Program-made: the position numbers and the translations under genes
DNA from: Acidobacteriaceae bacterium KBS 146
GTDB lineage: Bacteria; Acidobacteriota; Terriglobia; Terriglobales; Acidobacteriaceae
Direction of reading: 5' to 3'
NCBI GenBank assembly: GCA_000688615.1
Contig: JHVA01000001.1
Location: 4,695,001 to 4,759,000, forward strand
DNA: 64,000 nucleotides
Shown here: positions 53,541 through 63,566 of the stretch, piece by piece
How the letters are laid out: every line of letters starts with the position of its first letter
Position numbering within the stretch: the first letter of the stretch is position 1
Notes under the pieces: model-generated
Databases searched by the model: none
Seen by the model: only the letters and a program-made list of their open reading frames with translations
Told to the model about the DNA's origin: nothing

Positions 53541-54514
53541 TCGTAGATTCTATTGCGTATGCGGTCATCAGCCTGTTGCTGGCGACCGTCACCCTCCACG
53601 CCCAGCAACCCAAGCGCGAATTCTCTCTGCAGGCTGACTCCTCTCAGTTTTGGAATCTTGTCGCGAAGGACGCGGAGTTCAAAACCATTGGATCGGGTTT
53701 TGGTTTTACCGAGGGCCCTGTATGGGAAACTGCGGGAAGCGTCATTGTCAGTGATGAGGAAAAAAACGAGCTCTGTCGCCTCTTCCCCGATGGGCGCCAT
53801 GAGACGCTCCTGAAGCTTGGCGACCCGGACGGCAATACGCGTGATTGGCGGCAGCAGCTCATCGTAACAGCCAGCGTTCTGCGCGCACTCATTCGCCTTG
53901 CGCCGGATGAGCGGAGCTACACCGTGATAGCTGATCGATATCACGGCATGCGACTGAACAGCCCCAACGATGTGACGCTCGGTCCCGATCACGCCCTTTA
54001 TTTCACGGATCCTACACTCGATCTTGTGAAGGGAGAAAAACAGGAAACGCCGTTCAAAGGTGTCTACCGGCTAAGTCAGGATGGAAAGCTTACCTTGTTG
54101 ATAGACAACCTGGCGCAGCCGAATGGATTAGCATTCTCCTCTGACGGAAGAAATTTCTACGTAAGCGATACGGAGCGCCGCAACATCTGGCGCTACAAAT
54201 TCCATGCTGACGGGACCGTCTCCGACGGCATTCTTTTTGCTGAAGAGAAAAACGATGAGACCCCGGGAGTCCCGGATGGCATGAAGCTCGACCGCAAAGG
54301 AAATCTCTATGTAACTGGTCCAGGTGGCATTTGGGTATGGAACTCCGCTGGGCAAAGGCTGGGACGTATCCTCTTGCCTTCGACGGCTGCCAATCTGACG
54401 TGGGGTGGTCCAGGTCGCTCGACGCTCTGGATCACAGCGGGACATTATGTCTACACACTTAAGATGAAGGCCATTGGATACCTTCCTTATACCGAACCGA
54501 AGGAGGCAAAGTGA
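53537..54514 (+). CDS. SMP-30/gluconolactonase family protein
   Basis: 325 residues, GTG start overlapping the cytochrome stop. Signal peptide about 1-22. The six-bladed propeller shows GFTEGPVWE (metal-ligand Glu), LNSPNDVTLGPDHALYFTDP (Asn/Asp ligands), NGLAFSSDGRNFYVSDT and PDGMKLDRKGNLYVTG. It hydrolyses lactones, and would fit as the enzyme opening an aldonolactone made by the neighbouring dehydrogenase. It overlaps the quinoprotein gene by 4 bp. Confidence 0.88.
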   Translation: MIVDSIAYAVISLLLATVTLHAQQPKREFSLQADSSQFWNLVAKDAEFKTIGSGFGFTEGPVWETAGSVIVSDEEKNELCRLFPDGRHETLLKLGDPDGNTRDWRQQLIVTASVLRALIRLAPDERSYTVIADRYHGMRLNSPNDVTLGPDHALYFTDPTLDLVKGEKQETPFKGVYRLSQDGKLTLLIDNLAQPNGLAFSSDGRNFYVSDTERRNIWRYKFHADGTVSDGILFAEEKNDETPGVPDGMKLDRKGNLYVTGPGGIWVWNSAGQRLGRILLPSTAANLTWGGPGRSTLWITAGHYVYTLKMKAIGYLPYTEPKEAK

Positions 54515-56193
54515 GAGCTCGTTTGCAGCTTATCTCTCGCAAGGTCGTTCTCGGGCTTGCTTGCAGTCTAAGCATCGTCTCTTCTGCTTCTGCGCAGACT
54601 GTAGCGAAACAGGGCGACGATGTTGCTGCGCATGCAATGCTGCAGGGTACCAAGTTGCTGGACAACTGGCCGTCTTATAACGGGGACTACACAGGGCGCC
54701 GTTTTACTGGTCTCACGCAGGTCACACCTGCGAACGCCTCACAGCTACAGGCGCAGTGGGTCTTTCATAGCCGCAATGCAGGAATTCTTGAAGCCACACC
54801 GTTAGTAATCGATGGGGTGATGTACGTTACGGGATCGAATGATGCTTACGCAATCGACGCTGCCACAGGAAAAGTATTGTGGCATCACGTTCGTTCGGTT
54901 ACGCAAGGACTCATCGACGATGCGTCTGGTCATATAAACAGGGGCGTCGCGCTTCTGGGCACGCGCCTCTACATGCAGACCGACAATGCGCATCTTCTGT
55001 GTCTCGATGCGCGCTCAGGAAATCTGTTGTGGGATGTCTCGTACGCTTCCGGAAATAGAAACTATGGAGCGACCAGTGCGCCGCTAGTGGTCAAGGATAA
55101 AGTGCTCGTCGGGACCTCGGGGGGGGACGATGGTGTGCGTGGATTTGTCGCTGCGTTCAATGCAAAGACAGGCAAGGAAGTGTGGCGTTTCTGGACTATT
55201 CCTGCACCCGGCGAGCCTGGCTCCGAGACGTGGCCTCAAGGAACTGCCTATCAGCATGGCGGCGGCACAACCTGGATGCCAGGTACGTATGACCCTGAAC
55301 TGAATACGATCTATTGGGGCACCAGTAATCCTTCGCCGGACTTCGATGGTAGCGTGCGCGAAGGCGACAATCTCTACACCAACTGCGTGCTTGCGCTCGA
55401 TCCCGACACCGGCAAACTGAAGTGGCACTTCCAGTTTACGCCCCACGACCTCAATGACTACGACGCAACTGAGACGCCCGTACTGATCGATGCCCCCTAC
55501 AAAGGCAAGCTGCGCAAACTGTTGATTGAAGCCAATCGCAATGGCTTCGTTTATATACTTGACCGCGTGACAGGCGAGTTTTTGCAGGCAACTCAGTTTG
55601 CGCAGACACAAAATTGGGCTAAAGGTATCGATGCAAAGGGGCGTCCAATTCGTACCGATCTCATTCCGAGTGCTGAAGGCACTCGTATGTGCCCAAGCTA
55701 CGCTGGTGGAACCAACTGGTACTCGCCTACTTATAGCGAACGAACACGCTTGTTCTATTTCATGTCGCTTGATGACTGCAGTATCTTCAAAGCCAAAACA
55801 GAGGATTTTGAGGAAGGGCATGCCTTCTACTCCACGGGCGCTGCTCATCTGCCCACCGAGCACAATAGAAAATATCTCAATGCTTATAACCTTGTGACGG
55901 GTAAATTTGTTTGGCGTTACGCACAAACCGGTGATACACACTCGTTTGCAGGCGTCCTCAGCACGGCCACCGGTCTGGTCGTGTTCGGTAACGATGCGGA
56001 GGAGTTTGAAGCGGTCGACGGTATCTCCGGCCGATCACTCTGGCACTTCAACCTTGGTCAACAGGTGCATGCTTCACCGATGAGCTATGCCGTCGATGGT
56101 GTGCAGTACTTCGCCATCGCCGCAGGAAGTGACCTGTTTACCTTCGCTCTGCCGAAGCAAACGATTCATGCCGGAGTGCAGAAAAGAGATTGA
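54511..56193 (+). CDS. PQQ-type quinoprotein dehydrogenase (acidobacterial group)
   Basis: 560 residues, GTG start in a GTGA overlap. Signal peptide about 1-29 (ending SASAQ). An eight-bladed beta-propeller related to methanol/glucose dehydrogenases: WPSYNGDYTGRRFTGLTQVTPANASQL, then W-motif blades such as YAIDAATGKVLWHH. TPHDLNDYDATETPVLID is the expected active-site Asp region. Acidobacteriota have many such proteins, some of which lack PQQ-binding residues (the acido-empty groups), so I do not claim bound PQQ. Its products and electrons would pass to the SMP-30 protein and cytochrome of the same operon. Confidence 0.87.
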   Translation: MRARLQLISRKVVLGLACSLSIVSSASAQTVAKQGDDVAAHAMLQGTKLLDNWPSYNGDYTGRRFTGLTQVTPANASQLQAQWVFHSRNAGILEATPLVIDGVMYVTGSNDAYAIDAATGKVLWHHVRSVTQGLIDDASGHINRGVALLGTRLYMQTDNAHLLCLDARSGNLLWDVSYASGNRNYGATSAPLVVKDKVLVGTSGGDDGVRGFVAAFNAKTGKEVWRFWTIPAPGEPGSETWPQGTAYQHGGGTTWMPGTYDPELNTIYWGTSNPSPDFDGSVREGDNLYTNCVLALDPDTGKLKWHFQFTPHDLNDYDATETPVLIDAPYKGKLRKLLIEANRNGFVYILDRVTGEFLQATQFAQTQNWAKGIDAKGRPIRTDLIPSAEGTRMCPSYAGGTNWYSPTYSERTRLFYFMSLDDCSIFKAKTEDFEEGHAFYSTGAAHLPTEHNRKYLNAYNLVTGKFVWRYAQTGDTHSFAGVLSTATGLVVFGNDAEEFEAVDGISGRSLWHFNLGQQVHASPMSYAVDGVQYFAIAAGSDLFTFALPKQTIHAGVQKRD

Positions 56194-56398
56194 GCTTCTC
56201 TACGAAGAGAAGTCAGTGCCGCAGGCCACGACAGCCTGCAAATAAAGAGCCCTCCAGTGGCTCAAGAAGCGATAGCTAATCCGAGCCGTGCTCAGCCAGC
56301 AGCCGAGAAACAGGCTGAATGAGTGCGTGTTTCTCTCCCGTGCATTTCGCAGTCACAGTTTTGACATGAGTTGAAATTTATCCAACAAGGAGAACACC

Positions 56399-59300
56399 AT
56401 GCTTCTGCACATTCGCAGGATTCTGCTGACGTGTCTCGTCCTTGTCCTGGGTTCTTTGCCGCTTCATGCGGCTATTACGGGATCAATTTCGGGTAAGGTC
56501 CTCGACCCGAGTGGCGCCGCAATACCTGGGGCACAAGTGACGATTCGAAACGAAGCGACCGGAATTGCCCAGGTCGTCACCACCGATAATGTGGGTTTCT
56601 ATACCTTTCCCGCGCTCAGCATCGGTGTCTATACTCTCACCACAGCGCCAAACGGCTTCCGTTCTTTTGAGGCGACGGGGATCAAAGTTGATGCGAATTC
56701 CGCGATCCGCCTCGAAGTTACAGTGCAGGTCGGTACAACAAACCAGACACAAGAGGTCAGCGCTAACGAACTGGAGGTTGAAACGCAGAACACGCAGCTA
56801 GGCCAGGTGATCGAGAGCACAAAAATGACGTCAGTGCCGCTGAATGGCCGATCGTTCACGGACCTGCTTGCTCTGCAGCCCGGGGTCTCGCCCTATCAGG
56901 GGACCTCGGAGAACGGGCGAACTGTTTCAGGCGACCTCAACGCGGGCAACGTCTCCGTCAATGGGGGCCGCGAGGCTTCAAACGGTTACATGATCAACGG
57001 GGCCGACGCAAACGAAGGGGTTTATAACGGCGCAGCTATCATTCCTAACCTAGACTCCATCGCCGAATTCCGCATCATCACCAACAACTTCGACGCTGAA
57101 TACGGGAACTTCAGTGGCGGCGAGATCAACGTAGTGACAAAGGGCGGCACCAACAAGTTCCACGGTGATGTCTTCGACTTCCTGCGCAACACGGCTCTCG
57201 ACGCCAGCAATTACTACACACCGGGACAGCGCGGTGTCTTCATTCAGAACATCTTCGGTGGCACGGTTGGCGGTCCGATCCGTAAAGACAAGGCCTTCTT
57301 CTTCGCAGACTACCAAGGCACCAAGCAGATCCGTGGGGCGACACAGAACTTCCAGGTCCCTACTGCTGACAATCGTAGCGGCAGCTTCTTTGATGGAGAC
57401 AATACTCCATTGACCGGGACTGTTGCAGGAGCTGGATGGGCGCAGGTGCTAAGCAACCGTCTCGGCTACAAGGTAACTGCTGGCGAGCCTTACTATGCGG
57501 CGGGATGCAGCACAGCGACCTGTGTTTTCCCGAATGCGTCCATTCCCAAAAAGGCGTGGTCGCCTGCGGCGGCGGGCCTGATGCAGTACATCCCACAGGC
57601 AAACGCGGCCAACAACTTCTTTGCCACGTCTGCCGCATCTGCCCACCTTACGGACAACAAGGGAGGTATCCGAGGCGATCTGAACACGCGCTACGGTAAT
57701 TTCTTTGCCTACTACTTCATCGACAATTTTTCGCTCAACGACCCTTACGGCAGTGGAGTAACTATTCCCGGCTTCACATCAGCTAACCAGGGCCGGGCGC
57801 AGATGATTAATCTCGGCCTGACGTCTACGGTACACGGCACTGCTGTCAACGACTTCCGTGTCACTTATATGCGAATCGTCAATCATCTCGGCAATCCCAT
57901 AGAAGGAACAGGAGTCACGCTCGCCTCCCTCGGCTTTGTAACGCCTTGGGGTGGCGCAGGTGGCCTCTCTAATATCAACTCGGCCCTCACCGGCGTTCCC
58001 AGCGTCAACCTGAACAACTTCAGCTTCGGCACCCCTGTAGATACCTTGAATCAGTACAACAATATGTTTCAGGTGCTGGAGACCTACTCGAACGTCATCG
58101 GTCAGCACAGTCTGAAGTACGGCATCAACTATCACTACGACCAGATCAACGAACGGAACTACTACGGAGCTAATGGGCAGTTTAGCTTCAACGGCCAGGA
58201 GACCGGAAGCGACTTTGCCGATCTGCTGATTGGTGCGCCCAATAACTTCATTCAAGCCAGCCCGCAAATTCTCGATTCCCGCAGTCACTATTTCGGTGCT
58301 TTCGCACAGGACTCCTGGCGTGTGAAGTCGAACCTCACGCTGAACTATGGGCTTCGCTACGAGATCTCCACACCCTGGTACGACACGCAGAACAAATTGG
58401 AGACGCTGATTCCGGGCGTTCAGTCTGTCGTCTTTCCTGGTGCTCCTCTCGGCTATCTCGTGCCGGGCGATCCAGGCGTCTCGCGGACTCTCGCTCCTAT
58501 CCGCTACAACAACTTTGCTCCTCGCTTCGGCTTCAACTACTCTCCCAGCAGCTCCGATGGAATCCTGTCGAAGATCACAGGTGGTCCAGGGAATTTCACC
58601 ATGAGGGGCGGCTACGGTGTCTTCTACACCAACATTCAGGATGCAACTGGCTTCATCGAAGTAGGAGATGCACCTTACGGCCTCTTCTACTCCAGCCCGG
58701 TGCAGCCGATGCTTGAGACACCCTACATCGACCGTGCAACCGGCAACAATGAAGGACAACGCTTCCCGTTCGTGTTCCCGCCAACCAATGTGTCGAAGAA
58801 CAATCCCGATACGACCTTTCCCTGGTCGCAGGTGTTGCCTATCTCCGGCTCCGCGCTCTTTGACGTAAAGAACGTGTTGCCTTATGTGCAGAGCTACTAC
58901 TGGGGCTTCAGCGCAGTATAGGCAGCAGAACCGTGATGAGCCTGAACTACGTCGGTAATCTGGGGCGCAAGCTCATAACCCAGGAGGAAGCGAATCCTGG
59001 AGACGCTGCTCTTTGCCTTTCGCTACGGGGATCGGCACTAGCGGAGGGACAGACCGACTGTGGCCCCGGACTTGAGACAAGCCAGTACATCAAGGCCAAC
59101 GGTACCGTTGTAAACGGAACGCGTGTGCTGGGTCTCGCTTTTGCTTCAAACCCTTACATGCGAACGGTTGCAGCATCCAACTACAATTCCATGCAAGCGA
59201 CACTGCAGCACTCCAGCAAACGCTACGACTTTTTGCTGGGTTATACCTTCGCCCGCTCGTTCGACAATGCCTCGGCCCAATCGGATAAGACGAATGTGCT

Positions 59301-59880
59301 GAATCGGCAGCTCAGCTGGGGCCTTTCGAACTTCGACGTAACCCATAACTTCGTTGGGAGTTATACGGTTCAACTTCCGTTTGATTTGCTCACATCAAGC
59401 CAGCAAGGAGTGGCGGTTTACATAGCCAAAGGATGGTCCGTCTCGGGTGTCACCACACTCGCGACTGGTCTGCCCGTTACGATCTCGGAGAATGACGATC
59501 AGTCACTCACCGGTACCGGCGCGGATCTTCCGGATTACACTCCTGACCATCTAATCATCAACAAAAATCCTCGTAGTGGTCTTCCTTACTTCAACACGGA
59601 TCTCTTTACCCAGGAACCCTTGGGTCAGTTCGGCACCTCGCGGCGCCGCTTCTTCCATGGACCCGGTCTGAACAACACCAACCTCGCACTGCTGCGCAAG
59701 TTCGATATCAACGAACAGGTCTATGTGCAGTTCCGCGCTGAGGCATTCAACGTCTTCAACCACGCACAGTTCAAAACTCCCGCCGGGCTCTGGAATAACC
59801 AGGGAGTCGGTGGCTTTGGCTATGTCACCGCAGCGAACGATCCGCGTATTATGCAGGTCGCTCTAAAGCTGTATTTCTAG
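56399..59880 (+). pseudogene. Oar-like TonB-dependent receptor, frameshifted
   Basis: Outer-membrane receptor, about 1160 residues if repaired. ATG preceded by AAGGAG. Signal peptide, then a carboxypeptidase-regulatory domain (SISGKVLDPSGAAIPGAQV), plug (GRSFTDLLALQPGVSPYQ), and beta-barrel. The frame stops at 58921 within the barrel (YYWGFSAV then TAG). The next frame resumes with GSRTVMSLNYVGNLG and runs to 59880, ending LFDINEQ-like barrel strands and a C-terminal Phe. A loss of 2 bases modulo 3 near 58910-58920 explains it. It could be a true mutation or a sequencing error. Location suggests uptake of the substrate oxidised by the upstream operon. Confidence 0.85.
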
Positions 59881-59984
59881 CCTGTTCCTGTGATGCAGTC
59901 TGTCGTGCGAGCCCCCGATTCGCGTTCGGCGGCAGACTGCGTCTCACTTTTACGCCTCATCGTTTCGTGAACGGATATCGGATT

Positions 59985-61337
59985 ATGAAGTCTCTCCATC
60001 TCGTCGGTGCTCTCCTCGTCATCCTTATTGGCCCTGCATTGCGTGCTGCGCCGCGAGCCGCAACCGGTTGCTCAGTCAACCCGGGCAAATACCAGGGATG
60101 GGACGCTCAACTGGTCTCTAACCGTTGGGTGAAGCTCACCTTTGTGCCCCAGCTCGGTGGCCGTCTCATGCAGGTTGAGTTTAATGGGCATTCCTATCTT
60201 TTTTCGAATCCACGATTTCGTGGCAAGTATATTTCTCCGGCCGAGGCCAAAGGCGACTGGATTAACTATGGCGGCGATAAGATCTGGCCCATGCCTGAAG
60301 GTAGTCAGGACGAGAATCACTGGGTAATTCAGTCTACGGCAATTGATGATTTGCCTTATTACTTCGAAACCCTCTCCGAAGGCAGGCAATGCGTCGTCCG
60401 ACTGACCGGTCAAACTGATGCAATCACCGGAATGCGCATAGTGCGTACCGTCAGCCTTAGTGCGGATACGCCGGAGATTCGCTTTCATGCTGTGATGGAG
60501 AATGACACAGCCCATCCCATCACTTGGTCGATTCAATCAGTTTCTCAGTACGACCTGGAGGACCAGTCTCATCCCGAGGACTTCAATCGCGATCTGTGGG
60601 CCTTCACACCGCGCAACCCTGCGTCGTCATTTCCTGATGGATATCACGTTCGTTATGGTCTCGCGGAAGACCCTGCATTTTCGCTTGCCGATAGCCTCTT
60701 TCGTCTCCAGTGGACCTACTTTGGAAACGAAGTATGGCTCGATACGGCTGCAGGATGGCTTGCAATAGTAGATAAGGAGAGCCGATACGGAATGATTGAA
60801 AGCTTCAAAGTGACGCCGGGCGCTGACTATCCGGGGAATACGACTGTCATCTTCTATAAGAATGGTCCGTCCGTGCGTTTTGACAGAAAAGGCATGGCCT
60901 CAATCACGGAAGCCTCTCCTGTGACAGTCCCTTACTACATGGAGGCCGAAATCAATTCGCCCATAGTCACTCTTCAGCCTGGTGAGACTTATGCTTTCGA
61001 CACACAGTGGCATCCACTCGCCATTGCTGCTGAGCCGAAAGAGATGCACTCTTCGGGAGTCACAACCCAGAGACTGAGAGCGACCATACAGGGAGAAAAC
61101 CTGCATCTGCAGGGTGCGTTTTCTGTCTTCGCTCCCGGCAACTTGATTGCGCTTTTCTTCAGCAACTCAGGAAAGCAGATTGGTCAGGCCGATTTGCAGG
61201 CCGTTGATCCCGGTCAGCCAGTTTCGCTCGACCTCAATCTGCCCGTAACTCAGACGATCGAAAGGGTAAGCGTAAAACTCTATGGCGTAGACAAGCAGGA
61301 TTACGGCATTCTTTCGACGACGCAAATTGAAAAGTGA
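59985..61337 (+). CDS. Secreted DUF4380 protein
   Basis: 450 residues from the ATG at 59985; a GTG at 59967 lies ahead of it. Signal peptide about 1-22 (ALLVILIGPALRAAPRA). The DUF4380/galactose-mutarotase-like beta-sandwich shows FVPQLGGRLMQVEFNGHSYLFSNP and NYGGDKIWPMPEGSQ near the N-terminus. The fold is related to aldose epimerases and glycan-processing proteins, so it may act on the same carbohydrate as the upstream operon. Activity is not established. Confidence 0.8.
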   Translation: MKSLHLVGALLVILIGPALRAAPRAATGCSVNPGKYQGWDAQLVSNRWVKLTFVPQLGGRLMQVEFNGHSYLFSNPRFRGKYISPAEAKGDWINYGGDKIWPMPEGSQDENHWVIQSTAIDDLPYYFETLSEGRQCVVRLTGQTDAITGMRIVRTVSLSADTPEIRFHAVMENDTAHPITWSIQSVSQYDLEDQSHPEDFNRDLWAFTPRNPASSFPDGYHVRYGLAEDPAFSLADSLFRLQWTYFGNEVWLDTAAGWLAIVDKESRYGMIESFKVTPGADYPGNTTVIFYKNGPSVRFDRKGMASITEASPVTVPYYMEAEINSPIVTLQPGETYAFDTQWHPLAIAAEPKEMHSSGVTTQRLRATIQGENLHLQGAFSVFAPGNLIALFFSNSGKQIGQADLQAVDPGQPVSLDLNLPVTQTIERVSVKLYGVDKQDYGILSTTQIEK

Positions 61338-61424
61338 TAGGAGTTCGCGAAAATTTATCTAACCAAATGTGCTTGCAGATTCTTGGAAGGGCGACTAGTG
61401 CGCAGCAATTGGTCGTAGAGACGA

Positions 61425-61805
61425 CTATGTCATGCAGGATTGGCTTTTCTGTTCCACAGAGGATTGCCCTAGTCTCTCTCGTTGAAACTCCTTCAATCGA
61501 GATACCAAGTTCTCGCTGTTCCATCCCGATGCTCCTACCCTATTCTTCGAAGAGATTGAGCGGGTAAAGACGTCTATTTGGCGGTGAAGGTCAGCGTTAG
61601 TGAATTCATCGAAAGCCTCCCTCAAAGAGACTTCTGGCGATACCTTCTCCAACCAATGCAAGAGTCGAATATAAGTCAATCTTGCATCATTTGATTTTGC
61701 GGCATGAATTAGTCTGCGAAAACGTGCTTGTTCTAAAGATCTGTAGGCCGCGAGAAAGGCCGCAATAATCTTTTGGCAACCTAACCTCCCAATCCAGCCG
61801 AGCAA
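61425..61805 (-). pseudogene. Possible C-terminal remnant of a BatD-like protein
   Basis: 126 codons without a convincing start. The text (RFRRLIHAAKSNDARLTYIRLLHWLEKVSP, then LHRQIDVFTRSI and LVSRLKEFQRERL) has the spacing of the cytoplasmic tail of BatD/oxygen-tolerance proteins. The periplasmic and membrane parts are absent to the right, so it is a fragment if the reading is correct. Low certainty. Confidence 0.35.
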
Positions 61806-62197
61806 CCAGATATGGCCGTTGGGCGAGCATACAGAATGGTATGGAAGAACCGTATCGCAGACCTACAATCCGTGGACGGTGGGTGGGGAGCCAATTCTCA
61901 GGCGCACAACGCTTATGCGGAATGAGGAAGTTCAGTAGCTGCTCGTAATCGCGACTGAGTCCAACCGGACATGTGACAACAGTAGGTGGGACGGCTGCGG
62001 GGTATCGAACCTCGACAGGACGGCACGGCACAGCCTATGTCGGACAGAATGGTGCGGTGGTCCGCGGGGCAAACGATTCTGTCTATGCGGGTAACGATGG
62101 CAACGTCTACCGACCGGATTCCAGCGGCGGATGGAGCAAGTACGACAACGGCAACTGGAATACGATACGACCGCGGCAAAGCAAAGAACAGAGCTAA
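61806..62197 (+). pseudogene. Remnant of a glycine-rich secreted repeat protein
   Basis: The last 70 codons (GGTAAGYRTSTGRHGTAYVGQ, then YAGNDGNVYRPDSSGGWSKYDNGNW) match the end of a widespread Gly/Tyr-rich surface protein type. Preceding codons (YGRTVSQTYNPWTVGG, SQAHNAYAE) are recognisable in other frames but broken by stops, so the gene is dead. Confidence 0.45.
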
Positions 62198-62228
62198 GCC
62201 GAGCGAAAATCGGATCACCCCGCTGGTT

Positions 62229-63428
62229 ATGTCGCTTGTGGCTGCAACCTCGATCCTTGTCGGGATTGTGATTGTGAAGTATCTGGGCAGCGCAAACATG
62301 AAGCTATGGCAACCGGAGACCTCTCCGGATAATTCGACCTCAGAGATCACCCAGAGGCCAGATCCTTCTCGCACTGACGTACGCGATCCTGGCGCTGGAG
62401 CAAAAGACGCCTTGCAAAAAGTAACGTTCGAGCCTACCAGACCCAGTGAAGCCTCAGCCCCTCAGAGGGTCCCGGGGGCATGGTCTGGATTCCAGATGGA
62501 GAGTTTTCGATGGGAGCCCAGGATCCGCCGGGTATGGATGACGTCGGGATGAAGGCCACCTTGGATTCACGGCCGGTACACCGTGTTCATGTTGATGGAT
62601 TCTTCATGAACAGGACCGATGTAACCGATGCGTAGTTTGAGAAGTTCATACAAGCGACGGGATACGTGACGATGGCCGAACGCAAGCCACGTGCGGAGGA
62701 TTATCCCAGCGCTCCGCCAGAGAACCTCGTGCCCGGTTCGGTTGTCTTTTCGCCGCCGGATCACCCTGTGTCCCTCGACAACTACTTCCAATGGTGGAGT
62801 TATGTGGCGGGCGCAAACTGGAGACATCCACTTGGACCGAAGAGCAGTATCGCCGGAAAGGAGACTGTCCTGTCGTTCATGTTGCCTACGAGGATGCGCA
62901 GGCCTATGCAAAGTGGGCAGGGAAGCGCCTACCAACGGAAGCTGAATGGGAGTTCGCGGCGCGCGGAGGGCTCGCCGGAAAACCTTACATATGGGGCGAC
63001 GAGTTCCGTCGACATGGCAAGTGGATGGCGAATACACACGAGGGATCGTTCCCAAGGAAGGACACTGATGCCGATGGCTACAAAGGAATTGCGCCGGTTG
63101 CACGGTTCCCGGCAAATGGTTATGGCTTGTTCGATATGGCAGGAAACATTTGGCTGTGGACGAGCGACGGGTATCGGCCGGACTACTACAAACGTTTAGC
63201 CGCGGAAGGCGTTGCGAAGAATCCTCAAGGGTCAGATTCGGCGTTCGATCCTGCAGAGCCGGCCATCAAAAGAAAGTGCAACCTGGAGGGTCATTTCTTT
63301 GCGCCGATCAGTATTGCTCGCGCTACATGGTTGGAACACGCGGTAAAGGAGATATAGATACAGGGACCAATCACCTGGGATTTCGCTGCGTCATGACTGT
63401 GGCAAAGAGGTATCGAGATGACGGTTAA
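62229..63428 (+). pseudogene. Formylglycine-generating enzyme-like (SUMF1) pseudogene
   Basis: A membrane-anchored N-terminus (SLVAATSILVGIVIVKYLG) is followed by a SUMF1/FGE-sulfatase domain read across three frames: MVWIPDGEFSMGAQDPPGM, VHRVHVDGFFMNRTDVTDA, a TAG stop at 62633 where the family has Gln, GANWRHPLGPKSSIAGK, then after a frameshift CPVVHVAYEDAQAYAKWAGK, and after another SFLCADQYCSRYM and GTNHLGFRCV. One shift is at the G5 run near 62475. With a nonsense codon and three shifts the gene is inactive. No sulfatase gene is in the window. Confidence 0.8.
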
Positions 63429-63510
63429 ACAATAGGGTTCGCCATCAACAAATCGATTTAGATCATCTGATGCGCTTGAACCTTATGAGGATCTCGTTCG
63501 AGGAAAGAAT

Positions 63511-63536
63511 TAGCCGTCTGACAGTTCAGACGGCTA
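63511..63536 (-). terminator. Rho-independent terminator of the bcsC-like gene
   Basis: Perfect 11-bp inverted repeat TAGCCGTCTGA/TCAGACGGCTA with loop CAGT, 30 bp beyond the minus-strand stop codon. On the minus strand it is followed by a T-rich stretch (TTCTTTCC). Confidence 0.7.
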
Positions 63537-63566
63537 GCTTGTGGAGGGAGGAACTGATTAAGTGTT

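Noticed and set aside
57779..58759. 326-codon minus-strand frame inside the TonB receptor
   Set aside because: Antisense shadow of a gene with clear receptor motifs; no domain or ribosome binding site of its own. The same holds for 55084-55941 and 49749-50504.
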